From Plantago ovata (lineage: Eukaryota > Streptophyta > Magnoliopsida > Lamiales > Plantaginaceae), in contig CM051456.1 of NCBI GenBank assembly GCA_028274465.1, forward strand, positions 114,753,397 to 114,817,396: a stretch of 64,000 bases of DNA. The letters are read 5' to 3'. Shown here piece after piece: positions 24,977-35,597 of the stretch. Position 1 is the first letter of the stretch; each line of letters opens with the position of its first letter. Under the pieces are notes generated by a model, which had not been told where the DNA came from, did no database searches, and saw only the letters and a list, made by a program, of their open reading frames with translations. The translations under genes were made by a program, and so were the position numbers.

Positions 24977-25879
24977 TTATTTCAAATCTTCAAACTTTAG
25001 ACTATTCTTGTAGGGCATAACCTCCTCTTGACCACCATTACCCTCCTGATGATTCTCTCTATAGAACGTTGGCTGCTGCAGCTCCATCGTCATGCCCTGC
25101 ATCATCGAATATGGCATGAACTGTGGGGGCATCACAGTTGGATGCAATGGAGGAAAGTATTGTGCAGTCAGCAAATTAGGCCAGTCGTAGGTCACCTGAC
25201 TCTTGAAAGATGCACACTGAATACTCTCACCTGGTAAAGGACCTCCATACTGCACAGTGTGAACATTATCATTCATCATAAGCCTCACCATTGAGTTCTG
25301 CTGGTTCATATCTTGGCTGTTGAGATCAATAGGGTAATGATAAGGAACATTCGAAAACTGATTTGGCTGGCCTAAATTTGTAGTAGCATGGCCAAAATCA
25401 ATAAAATTAGTCCTAAATTTCAAGGCTTCAATTCTTGATTTCACTTGTTCAGCCTTGTTGCTCAACTTGGCTACAAGTTCTCTCAACTGGGGTTGAGTAA
25501 GAAAGTCCATCTGCTCAAGCCATGTTGGATACTTGGCCTCCATGTTCTTTCTTCGAAGCTTCACGAGATCTTCTTCGATTTTCCTCTTCCGGTCATGGAA
25601 GAAGTCAGAAAGGCCAAATATCTTACTCCCAGAATCTTTCTTCTTGTTCTTGTAAATGTCAATGACACGTCGAACTTCTTCAACATCTTGAGGCCAAATC
25701 TCTGGCATAACTGCACCACCATCCTGTTTGGGGCCATAGATGATCATGCAAGCACTCACATCACATAAGGTAGTGAATTCGTGCATCTTTCGTATGAGGC
25801 CTTCTTTTCGCTTCTTGAACGTTGTGTGCCTGGACTTCTCCTTGGGTATCAACTCCATGTTAAGCTTTGCTCTACCCAT
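24977..25879 (-). CDS. Type I (M-gamma) MADS-box transcription factor
   Basis: A single uninterrupted frame encodes 300 residues. The first ~60 form an SRF-like MADS domain: MGRAKLNMELIPKEKSR, then TFKKRKEGLIRKMHEF and TLCDVSACMIIYGP. A PEIWP motif (residues about 60-64) and the lack of introns and of a K domain are typical of plant type I M-gamma genes (AGL80/PHERES group). A Lys/Glu/Arg-rich helix at about 85-150 probably mediates dimerisation. The C-terminal half is rich in Gln, Met, Pro and Asn. These factors usually act in the female gametophyte and endosperm, often as heterodimers with M-alpha partners; this is family knowledge, not seen here. The ATG chosen starts exactly at the MADS domain, as in the family. 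Confidence 0.88.
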   Translation of the reverse strand: MGRAKLNMELIPKEKSRHTTFKKRKEGLIRKMHEFTTLCDVSACMIIYGPKQDGGAVMPEIWPQDVEEVRRVIDIYKNKKKDSGSKIFGLSDFFHDRKRKIEEDLVKLRRKNMEAKYPTWLEQMDFLTQPQLRELVAKLSNKAEQVKSRIEALKFRTNFIDFGHATTNLGQPNQFSNVPYHYPIDLNSQDMNQQNSMVRLMMNDNVHTVQYGGPLPGESIQCASFKSQVTYDWPNLLTAQYFPPLHPTVMPPQFMPYSMMQGMTMELQQPTFYRENHQEGNGGQEEVMPYKNSLKFEDLK

Positions 25880-26436
25880 CTCTACAAGACTAACACTATT
25901 GAATTGAATTTAGTGAAAGTTAGTTCTATGAAACCCAAATTCACTAGCTAGCAATAAATACATACGTAAAAATATTCTGCTGATTCTTTTACTTGCAATT
26001 ATTGCCTTGATTAGAGAACTATATTATGGAAATGCAATTTTATAATTTTGGCAAGTTAATAATCTCCAACGCAAGATTGGAAATTATACCAAATTTTTAC
26101 ATACATTATACATTTGTTAAAGATTTTGATACCATTGGGATTTGTTATATCCCCGTTCTTTCTTGCTGTCCTTAAATAGTCCATGAATGTCGGAAAACTA
26201 GATTTTAATAAAAGGGCCAATAAATTGATAAACAATAAATTAAAAATTAAGGATTTTTTTTTTTTTTTTCCACTGACGGTATTATGTGATTGTTCTTGTT
26301 TAACCGAACTACTATGTAATTCCATGTTCGTCGGTTTTATGTTCATTCGATTATCTATGCTTGTCTGTTATGTGATTGTAGTGTTTATTATTGATTTTGC
26401 GATTTTGGTGAGCTCGAATCAAAACATTATTAGTCT
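25880..26436. other. Upstream region of the MADS-box gene
   Basis: This should contain the MADS gene promoter (minus strand). It is AT-rich with a T15-type homopolymer near 26257. Open frames on both strands around 26056-26458 have no domain and are considered chance. Confidence 0.4.
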
Positions 26437-26444
26437 ATTCAAAT

Positions 26445-26608
26445 CAGGGCGGACCTAGGGGAATTTTTTTAATATAGTATTTACGATTTTTCAAATTTTT
26501 TATAAGTAAAATTTACGATTTTTCAGATTTTAACACTCACACTCCCTACTTTAAAAAAATCATACATATATAATTTGACCCCTTAACATCAAATCATTAT
26601 CGTCCCTG
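26445..26608. mobile_element. 164-bp hAT-like MITE with 8-bp target duplication
   Basis: The element starts CAGGGCGG and ends in CGTCCCTG, giving the CAGGG-type termini of hAT elements. It is flanked by ATTCAAAT (26437-26444) and GTTCAAAT (26609-26616), a 7/8 match of the 8-bp size hAT transposases make. The inside is non-coding and carries a short direct repeat around TTTACGATTTTTCA. It depended on a transposase supplied elsewhere. Confidence 0.65.
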
Positions 26609-26616
26609 GTTCAAAT

Positions 26617-28546
26617 GTACAAAATCATACTAGTATTGTATATTTATAAAAAAGAAGGAAAAAAAAAAAAAAAAAAAAAAGGCAAGATTTGAAAATGTTA
26701 GAAAGGAATGGGGCTATATGCTGGTCAACTTGAGCTTCCATTTTGATTTTATCCTTCCAACAAACTTTGTTGTTCATATGTTGCATGTGTTTTGTTTTGA
26801 CTCTCACAGAACTATCATTGTTCTATCATCTTCAAAGCAAAATATCAAGAAATACGCAAATTATTACGCATCTAAGATCTAAACCCTCGCTATTAGTCGA
26901 TGAAATTAAGATAGAAAAATAGATCAAAAGAGTGTTTTTTTACTGTTCTACATCCCCCTTCAGTTAATATAGGGGAGTATCAAAATCTTGGAATAAATTT
27001 GGAGTATCAAAATCTTGGAATACATTATACATTAACATGTTTATTTGTAGTTAATTTTCTTAATATTTTACAAATTCACTTTAGTCCTTATTTATTTGAA
27101 AATAATGAGTTGGTCACTCCTTATTGAGTAGTTATTCAAAATTAACCATCTGATGATGTGAAAGACGTGGGGTAGAATTTTTGACACATTACAGGACGAT
27201 GCCCGTTGACGTACACATTGAAGTACAATATCTGAACAGGGTACACATTAAAGGACAATATTTGAAAATAATTTTTCCATTCTCACGTGATGAATACTTT
27301 TGAATGATGAAAATTAAGTTATTGTGAATTTAAATCCAAAGGTCATACCGATACCAATAAAGTATGTGAATTATATTATGATTAATTGCGCTGAACTAAG
27401 GGATAGGATAGTTACTATTTTAGCTGCTGTTTGGTTATTTGTAAACAAAAGTAGTGGAATTAACTGTGTGAAATTAACCTTATATGGTTTGATTTGATCA
27501 ATTGGGTTGATTCCACGTAGCAAGTAGTATTTGTGACAGTCACTTTCTAAGGGGTTGAAAATATATCCGACCAATACACATGTTTATGAATGTCCTATGG
27601 TTGTAGTTTCTAGTAGTACGATAATGATTCATCAAATCAATCAAACATGGTCCTCAAAGATGATTAATTACTACTATTAAGAAAGTACCGTCTGATTAAT
27701 CTTGAATAAACTGAAAGGATGGAATGAAATTAGTAGTCGACATATATAATCAACATGATAATGATGATGATTGTGGCAAGAGAGGCTGGCAGACATAAAT
27801 GGCATAAATGAGTGCATAAAGGGAAAGAAAGAGAAAGGTGTAGTGGGTTTGGTCTCTCGTTTTCAGGGAAGAAGAATGGAGTATACAAATGCGTCCTTCC
27901 ACCAAACTCACAATAGCCCAAAAGAGCCCATCCTTAAGATTTGACACCTTTCTGTTTCTTCCTTGAATTTTGTTTTTCCTTTAAACTGTAACTATTTAGT
28001 AACTATGTAAGAACTAATCAAAATTTAAAGTTTGAAGGGAAAAGGAGAGGAAATGGGAGTCAGAACAGAAGTATTATTTTAGAAGTGAGGGGAAGGGGAT
28101 TCTGACAAATCGATAAGATTATTTATAAAAAATTCTTTTTAACATTTTTGGGGGGCAGACGCTCCCAATGGTCATCCATGACTCTGGACTTTATAATGAG
28201 GTAGTAATAATAATGAAATATTTAAAAAAAAAAAAAACACAAAGAAGTAATTGAAACATATGAAAAAGTTGAAATAAATTGAGTCGAAGGAGTAACTAAT
28301 ACTTCAATACTAATCGATCGAATGTATACAAATCAAGATGGCTTGTGAGTAATTCGTTAAAATCGATACTATTCGTAAGTAATTGTTGGTTTCATTAAAG
28401 ATATTCATCACTAATGTTTGGCATTAATTTAACCTACAATTGCGCAAATAACAATGAACGGATCATTATATAACTTTTAGTGGAAATTTATTACTACTTT
28501 CTTTATAAATAAAAAAAATGATTCAAGTCTTAAAATGACCTTTATC
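26617..28546. other. Intergenic AT-rich DNA
   Basis: No gene was recognised. It contains an A-run at about 26658-26681 and a 27-bp tandem pair (GGAGTATCAAAATCTTGGAA, twice, about 26975-27027). Open frames at 27371-27574 and 27730-27947 lack domains. The G/A-rich stretch 28030-28100 is non-coding as far as can be read. Confidence 0.45.
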
Positions 28547-28555
28547 AAATAAGCT

Positions 28556-29216
28556 GGGGCTTTCTATTCTCAGGTCGGCTCTGTACCGATCTAAACTCAG
28601 GTCTTCATTCAATAGTTGCCATGTGGCGCTTAATTTAATCTCATCTATTCATTTCGGTTCAAAGTCATTTTTGGTACGATGGATTATAATTAATTTTCTT
28701 TAATATTAAAAACACCACAAAAATACAAATTAACTATAATGCCCTTAATTTCAATTTATATGATTACATATACGTAAACCTTATTAATTAATCTTAATCA
28801 CAAATCAAGGTTAATTGATCACAATTAATTTATCCATTTTAATGATACATAAACTATCGAACACTTCTAAATAATATACTTCATAGCTAAAAAAATAAGA
28901 CTTTGTTATTGTCCTCTACAAATGTTGATAGCTAGTGCAATTAGATTATGGAAAACGAATATTCCATTGAATTGTTGTTGAAATTAATTTGATATATATT
29001 CGTTAATTTTAATTTCAGTTAAAGTAAATTTTTATTTTTAATTTAATACTTATAAAATAGTAAGAACTTATTTAAATTATTTAAATGAATTTTTTGAAAG
29101 TAGGGGTATAACTGCACATTTATATATTTTTATCAAATTTAATAAATTAGAATGAAATATATAATAAAGACCTACATTTAGGTCGGTACGAAGCCGACCT
29201 GAGAATAGAAAGCCCC
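28556..29216. mobile_element. 661-bp Mutator-like TIR element, non-autonomous
   Basis: Terminal inverted repeats of about 50 bp (outer 23 bases identical) begin GGGGCTTTCTATTCTCAGG on each strand. The element is flanked by AAATAAGCT (28547-28555) and AAATAAGTT (29217-29225), an 8/9 match of the 9-bp duplication typical of Mutator-like transposases. The interior is very AT-rich and has no open frame for a transposase. It was therefore moved in trans by a MULE elsewhere. The near-perfect ends suggest a fairly recent insertion. Confidence 0.82.
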
Positions 29217-29239
29217 AAATAAGTTACTCCAAACTAATG

Positions 29240-29430
29240 ATTATGCTATGTTATCTTCATCTGAAAATTCATTATTTTCAGTTCAGTTCAATTCTGTTTA
29301 AATTTATTCAGTTCAGTTATGTTCAAACTTTGCTTAGTTGTATTTTACACTACAAATAAATTCAGTTATGTTCAGTTTCATTCAGTCAGTCCAGTTCAAT
29401 TCTTTTCACCTCTATCCAATTATGTTCAAA
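29240..29430 (+). repeat. TTCAGTTCA-rich dispersed repeat, copy 1
   Basis: The stretch contains many TTCAGTT/TTCAATT words and shares order and sequence with copies at about 40868-41035 (same strand) and about 55875-56040 (opposite strand). Shared landmarks are TCATTATTTTCA, ATTCAGTTCAGTTA and TTAGTTGTATTTTA. It is probably a MITE family; the ends are not resolved, except that edges resemble CTATTCTCTTCG. Confidence 0.6.
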
Positions 29431-30480
29431 CGAAGAGAATAGATTCACCTCTTAACACTATTTAATTAATTAGGCATATATATATTTGAATATTTGATCA
29501 CTAGTTATTAAATAAAAACAATTAACTCCTTTATTACATATGTTTTTTTTAGAACTTTACTCGTGTAAAGAAAATTCATTACAACGTGGAAAAAGCACTA
29601 AAAATACAATATACTACGTTAAATAAGCCATAATCTACGGTGTAAAAGATAAGATTAATCATTACAATAAAGACTCATCGCCCACCCATAGAAAAATGAC
29701 ATAGTGAATTCATTGAACATACTTCTACAATCATCCGAGCCTTAGTTAGTTAATTTTAAGCACCCGTAAAGTTAAAAATCTGGTGAATTTTTAATTTCGC
29801 GGGCCTATAAGGAGGGACATAGAGTTTAATCAGACAAAAGATATATATTCTCACTCTTTGTGCTTACCGGCTACTCGTGTAGGGGGGTGTCTAATTTGTG
29901 TTGTGGAAAGAGATTGTTGAGAAAAAGTATTTTTTTTTTGAACTTTTAAGACACACAAAAGTGAAGAAGTATTGGTTATCATCGAGAAATATCTTATAAA
30001 TTGATGTTCTTATAAACGTTTGACATTCTAACATATTATATTGCAGTTAACGATGATCGGGTGTCGTATGTAAATAAAATAAATGTTTTAAATTTTGAAA
30101 TTGTCCTATCACACAATATACTCGAAGGTTACGAGTAATTCACCTCTTAAAACAAATACTATTGACATATGTTGAGATACCTTGATTACGTTTTCTTTTT
30201 AAAATTTTTGTTTTTAGAGATTATACATCGTACCCAGAATTAGAAAACCAAAATTTGGGGACTAGTTTCTAATTATTACTTCATCGCACAATAAAAAGTT
30301 TCCATTGACCATATCTCGAACATGACCAAAAGTTCGAAATATTTTTGTGCACATGAAAATTTTGAAATATTTAAAGTCGACCGGGTCGTGAAACTCGGAC
30401 CATCGGTTAGCAGGGTCAAATCATATTCACACGCGTGGCACGTGTTTAATTAAGACCCAATTGTTAGCTAAATCAGACCA
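29431..30480. other. Intergenic region upstream of the TFIIS-domain gene
   Basis: No gene or transposon ends were seen. The final few hundred bases should contain the promoter of the gene whose transcript probably starts near 30.5 kb. An ACGCGTGGCACGTG segment at about 30431 contains CACGTG, a G-box core. Confidence 0.4.
30439..30444 (+). promoter_or_regulatory. G-box (CACGTG) upstream of the TFIIS-domain gene
   Basis: A palindromic CACGTG within GTGGCACGTGTT lies roughly 50-100 bases before the likely start of transcription. G-boxes bind bZIP and bHLH factors in plants. Assigned by motif and position only; binding is not demonstrated. Confidence 0.4.
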
Positions 30481-30499
30481 ACAAGCAAACTAATAAATT

Positions 30500-32621
30500 A
30501 AATGCAAAAATGCATTAATAAAACACATTTCAATTCCAAACAAATTGTAAATGTAAAATCTCACTAACAACAACAAACGAAGAAGAAAACACACAAAACG
30601 CTGTGCTTCTTCTAAAACAGAGCAGCAAAACCTTTGCTCTGTTAATTTTTCCAATTTTTTCGGATAATTTGAACAGACGGAGGTGAGAGAAAATTTGATA
30701 TTCAAAGGTAAAGGAAAAGTCTTTGTTGTTGTTACCTTTATAATTTCTCGATGTGATTATTTGAATTGTTTTTTTGCCCTTTTACGCTGAATTGTATGTG
30801 TTATTGTGCTTAATTCCAATTCGAATTGATGTGATTTTAGCAATTGAATGGAATCTGTGTTCTACTGATTCTGAAATGCTTGAAACAGTATACATTTTGA
30901 ATACTAAATGTAATTTAGGGTTTTAATTGAGGTTTGATTTTGAATTAAGTACTTTTTGTTGTTATTTGTTTTGTTTGGTTTATGATTTGCTAAAAGTTAA
31001 CCCTAGGTGTGATTAATTTTTACAGTTGGGAATGAGTTTTGTTGTTTTTAAGTGAAATCAAATGTTTTATGTTAATTGTGTTAAATCTGTTTCTTTTCCA
31101 GATTTTAAGTGGAGAAACCAGGCCTGCTTGTGATTCTTGATCTTCCAGCATTGGGCGTTCTGATGTGGTAAAGCTCATACTGTCTGTTGTGTCTTTTTTA
31201 AAATTATTGTTCTTTTGTGCGGCTTTTGGTTTGTGATTGGTGGTTTATGGGTAATTGAATTCATTTTGTTATGGGTGTTTCTAATTTGTCGACTGAACTC
31301 TGTAACATGGTTTTCCATTTGCATGTGAGATATCTTCTAGCATTTCGTATTTTTTGTGCCGGTGGGGATTTACGATTGTGTGTTATTAATGATTCTGTGA
31401 AAAATATGGTGTTGATTTATGCCGGAATGCTCTTAAACTCCCTGTGCTTTAGTATTCAAGTGTCTTTTTATTTTTGGTAAAAAAGTGTCGTCATCTTCTT
31501 CTTCTAAGAAAGATTTGTCCTTGAACTATCAGTTTGCATGTTGACAACCAAAATTAAACTGCATTGTTTTCCCTATTGGCCTATTGCTTCTGAGGCTGTG
31601 AAGCAAGTCATGGTAGAGTTTTCTTTTTTATTGCTCAACTAAATGAAATCTTTCATCTGCTGGATAACAGGAACTCTATGTTTTGTCCTTATTCTTGCAG
31701 TACAACTGTACAACAACCTTGATGTTTGTTTTCGCTCACCCCATTCTTGAGAATTTGCAATTGATGCGCCTCATATGTAACATACGAGTGAATTCTCTGT
31801 GTACTAAAATATACTCCAGTATCTGAAGAGTTACTCATGTACTGCAATCACGAACGCTTATTGTCCATGTAGTGCATGACGTTGTTGTTTGTTTGCTACA
31901 TTAGTACAATCTGTTTAAAGACGATAACAATTCTTGTTCTCCACACACACAACACACCCTCATTTACTCACATACTGGGCATACAGAACACATTAATGCT
32001 TGCAAACCTGTACAGTACATGATCCGTGCCGCATGTAACGATCATTTGCCAGTAAATCATGTCTATAGTTGGTCACTTACTACTGTATCCAATCAAATGT
32101 TTCTATAGGCTTGCACAAAATGACAGATAAGAATGGCTTGTAACAGAAAAAAACAATTTTAGTGAATGCCTTCTCATCCTATTCGTAACTACCTTTTTGC
32201 ACGGTTTTTGGGTATTTGCACTTACCGAATTGGTGTACAATATTTCATTACTTTCTCCGTGTCATCCGGTCTCCTACCTCAATATTTAATCATAAATTTA
32301 TCACTTAGATAACTCTAGTCAAATCTACCCTATTTATAGACGTTCGTTTAGAGAATAATCCTGTCTTATTTCTTTTTTTTTCTTTTTTCAAAAAGCTAGA
32401 TAAGGATACAAGTCATGGTCTTCAGATGGGAATTAATCTAGAACTTGTATTCCTGGTGGTAGACAGTCCTTTAATACGCTGACCGCATCAATCTAGTCTC
32501 CGTTTTTAGATATTTTGAAATATTTATGTTTAACGTTTCTCTGCATAACATGTTTGCAGGGTTTGTAACAACGAAATTTCATAAAGCAGCAAATAGTTGC
32601 AGTTTTGAGCTTTGTTGTAAT
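30500..32621 (+). other. Spliced 5' leader of the TFIIS-domain gene
   Basis: A first leader exon probably ends at 30682 or 30707 (both have good GT donors). A second runs 31102-31167, after TTTTCCAG and before GTAAAG. The coding exon begins at 32560 after TGTTTGCAG. The introns are T-rich and contain no conserved coding frame. Joining exon 2 to exon 3 creates a nine-codon upstream frame (ATG at 31162, stop at 32582-32584) ahead of the main ATG. Confidence 0.55.
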
Positions 32622-35597
32622 ATGACATTCGACGACTTCTTTACCTTGACTGAGAAGAATAATGGGCTTACAGCCCCTTCTCGAGTCAGAGAACTTATAG
32701 ATGTCATGCAGAATGAGGAGGATAGCGATGTCAAGAATGTTGGTGAGTCAACCAGGCAGTGGTCTGCAGTTGCAAATGCCATTGGTGCAACTGACAACAA
32801 AGATTGCATTGATTTATTCATTCAGTTAGATGGCCTTAAGTTCCTTGACAAATGGTTGAAGGAGGCCCAGAGATTTAGCAATAACACAAGTGACAGCTTT
32901 CTGGAGGAGTCCATTACCCAATTGCTTCATGTACTTGAAAAGTTACCTGCAGACCATGAAAAACTGGTAGCTTCTGGAATCTGGGCAACCATTGAGGATC
33001 TCCTTCTTCACAGTAGTTCCAAGGTACAGGACAAAGCCCGAGAGCTTCATCAAATCTGGAAAAGGAATGCTGGCAGTGATGCACCTCTTACAGATGTTGG
33101 AAACATTGGAGCTTTGTCTAATCATGAAATGGGAAGTACAGAAAATATTGAGAAAGGTCGCGTACATCCAGAAGGGCCTGCTTCTCTTTCCAGGGAGGGA
33201 TCGGTTCAACCGAAGAACCAGGAATCAGCTGGTGATGATCCATTACATGTTACCAGTTCTGTGACTGCAAACAGCTTGAACAAAAGCTCTGAGCCTCCTG
33301 TCAGAGATGAAAGATTGTCAGATCAAGTCGGCTCACCTTCCTCAGCAAACTGTGATATTAAGCCTCCTGTAAGTGATTCAATAGCTACAGCCTCTGTTGA
33401 ATCATGTCATCCCGCTGTTTCTAGTCAGGAGGCCCCTGAATTGGCGGCAGACTGCCATATGGCGGAGTCACCTTCCAATATGAATCAGACTACAAAATCT
33501 GGAGATTCAGCAAACATGGACATCTCTCCTGAAGAATTTAAGAAATCACAGGACAAACCTCTTTCCTTGTGTTCTGATACCACAGATGCAATGAAGTCTG
33601 AAAACAAATCTACTTCACCTCTACTTTCGAACACTGTGGACAAAAATTCATGGGGAGTAGGTTCGTTATCTATTAATTCCAGAGAAACTGACTCAGAAGG
33701 AAAGACTGCCATGGTTGATAATGGTTATTTGAATCAGTCAAGAAGTTCAAACACATTTAATGCTACAACTGGAGGTGATTATATGCATCAAATGCTGCGC
33801 AGGTCCTCTAGTAACGAGAAGACTTTGACGAACCCTATAGATTTAGGAAGACTCCTATCGGGGATAGATGATGTAAAGATCAACAGACACCTGAAGAAGG
33901 GTGGCAGTGATTTGGCAAACAATTACAATTTTGCCAAAAACGAAACTGACAGAGGATCTCATCGCATTGCCATTAGTTCTGATGAACTAGACTATGGGAT
34001 TATAGATCCTCTAGATTTTGCTCGGCAAGTTGCCAATGAAGTAGAGAGAGAAGTTGTAGACTACAAAGAACACAGCTGCAGTTCTTCCGAGAAAGTACCA
34101 GGAGGAAATGTACAGAAGCTACACAGTCCAGATACTGTGAATAGTAAACAGACCTGTGGCAGTGAAGGCTTAGTTAAGGAGGTGGGAAACAACTCTGTTT
34201 CTTCAGGCGAAGAAGCTTCAGCTATGCAGGAAGATTCTGCAACTAGCTCTGAAACCATAGATGCTGAGCAGGCAAATGTAAGTCCGGATGTGGGGTCCTC
34301 TCAAATCACAGAGGCTGCTCAAACAGATGTTCAACTTGAAAAGGAGGTTGGTAATTTCGATCTTAATCTGGAAATCTGCTCTGAAGAGAATGACCACGCT
34401 GCCAATCAAATTTTAGCACCTGTTTCTGTTGTGTCTGCTTCAAGAGCAACAGCGGCTCCTTTACAACCACCTGCTCCATTGCAGTTTGAGGGGAATCTTG
34501 GCTGGAAAGGTTCTGCTGCAACCAGTGCTTTCCGCCCAGCATCGCCTCGCCGAGTGGTTGAAAGTGAAAAGGATCTTTCAGTTGGTGGAAGCAGTAGCAG
34601 TTCTAAGCAACGGCAGGTGTGTCTTGACTTTGATCTGAATGTTGCTGAAAGTGTTGAAGGGGAGTCTTCTGTGGCTACAAATTCAAGAAAATATGAACAT
34701 TTAGAACTGGATTTGAATAACGCAAGTGAAGATCTTGGTCCATCAGATTGGCGGATAAGCCAGTTCTTTCCTCAAGGAAATGGCCATCAAACTCGGACTC
34801 ATTCGTGTTCATCTTCATCAACGCAGCCATCTTTAAGGAGTTTTGATCTGAATGGTCAGCCATCTTTCCTGAATGATTCTTCAGAACATTCGTATTTAAG
34901 TAAGTTATCTCAAAATCAGAATCACCCTGGAGGTATAAGATCAGATGACTCCGTGATATCCATCATGGGGACAAAAGTGCAGGTGAAGGGTAAAGATATT
35001 GTTTCTGAAATGCAGCCCTTGCTAAATGGCCGAACACCAGAGCTTGCATTTGATCTGAACTTGGGACGATCAGGCAACTTTTTGGGGATGGGATCCATGG
35101 TTCCTTATACCCATTCGCCGCTTTATGGTTATAATAACACAGGGCCCAGCCCTGGGCTTGGGCATGCCTCTCCGATGCCATTCCCGTCTACCTTATATGG
35201 ACCTGGTGGACCGATTCCTTATATGGTTGATTCTAGAGGAGCACATGTCATCCCCCAGCTTGGGGGGCCTGTTTCTGCTATTCCACAAGCTCTCACTCAG
35301 CCACCTTTTCTTATTAACATGGCCAGTTCGAGTCCTTCAAATGGGGTTGGTCCTTCCCGGAGCAATTTTGACCTCAATTCTGGAATGATGATGGAAAGCG
35401 GAAGTGGAGATCCTCCTGTTGGGTTTAGACAGTTCTTAAGCTCAGGTCACGTCAGGTCGATGGAGGAGCAGATGAGGTCCAACGCCCATGCTCATGCTCA
35501 ACCCACTATAAGCTCAGTTGGTGGAAAGCGAAAAGAACCAGAAAATGGATGGGAAAATTACCCTTTGAGACATTACAACACTCCTCCATGGAAGTAG
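32622..35597 (+). CDS. TFIIS N-terminal-domain protein with repeated DLN motifs
   Basis: The coding region is one exon of 991 residues. The ATG at 32526 is rejected because it lies inside the intron, before the acceptor at 32559; the next ATG gives MTFDDFFTLTE. Residues about 72-145 form a TFIIS N-terminal (LW) helical domain: LDKWLKEAQRF, then LLHVLEKLPAD, and HQIWKRN. The long middle is Ser/Asn/Glu-rich and disordered. Six DLN motifs lie at about 579 (FDLNLE), 670 (FDLNVA), 696 (LDLNN), 741 (FDLNG), 810 (FDLNLG) and 916 (FDLNSG). These resemble EAR-type repression motifs that recruit TOPLESS. The C-terminus is Gly/Pro-rich. It resembles the Arabidopsis TFIIS-domain family that includes the BAH protein SUO, but no BAH domain is present. 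It probably acts in the nucleus in transcription or RNA silencing; the exact role is inferred. Confidence 0.85.
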   Translation: MTFDDFFTLTEKNNGLTAPSRVRELIDVMQNEEDSDVKNVGESTRQWSAVANAIGATDNKDCIDLFIQLDGLKFLDKWLKEAQRFSNNTSDSFLEESITQLLHVLEKLPADHEKLVASGIWATIEDLLLHSSSKVQDKARELHQIWKRNAGSDAPLTDVGNIGALSNHEMGSTENIEKGRVHPEGPASLSREGSVQPKNQESAGDDPLHVTSSVTANSLNKSSEPPVRDERLSDQVGSPSSANCDIKPPVSDSIATASVESCHPAVSSQEAPELAADCHMAESPSNMNQTTKSGDSANMDISPEEFKKSQDKPLSLCSDTTDAMKSENKSTSPLLSNTVDKNSWGVGSLSINSRETDSEGKTAMVDNGYLNQSRSSNTFNATTGGDYMHQMLRRSSSNEKTLTNPIDLGRLLSGIDDVKINRHLKKGGSDLANNYNFAKNETDRGSHRIAISSDELDYGIIDPLDFARQVANEVEREVVDYKEHSCSSSEKVPGGNVQKLHSPDTVNSKQTCGSEGLVKEVGNNSVSSGEEASAMQEDSATSSETIDAEQANVSPDVGSSQITEAAQTDVQLEKEVGNFDLNLEICSEENDHAANQILAPVSVVSASRATAAPLQPPAPLQFEGNLGWKGSAATSAFRPASPRRVVESEKDLSVGGSSSSSKQRQVCLDFDLNVAESVEGESSVATNSRKYEHLELDLNNASEDLGPSDWRISQFFPQGNGHQTRTHSCSSSSTQPSLRSFDLNGQPSFLNDSSEHSYLSKLSQNQNHPGGIRSDDSVISIMGTKVQVKGKDIVSEMQPLLNGRTPELAFDLNLGRSGNFLGMGSMVPYTHSPLYGYNNTGPSPGLGHASPMPFPSTLYGPGGPIPYMVDSRGAHVIPQLGGPVSAIPQALTQPPFLINMASSSPSNGVGPSRSNFDLNSGMMMESGSGDPPVGFRQFLSSGHVRSMEEQMRSNAHAHAQPTISSVGGKRKEPENGWENYPLRHYNTPPWK

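Noticed and set aside
32526-32621. Upstream ATG extending the TFIIS-domain protein by 32 residues
   Set aside because: It precedes a strong 3' splice acceptor ending at 32559 and lies in intron sequence. The added residues have no domain, while the ATG at 32622 begins a typical N-terminus.
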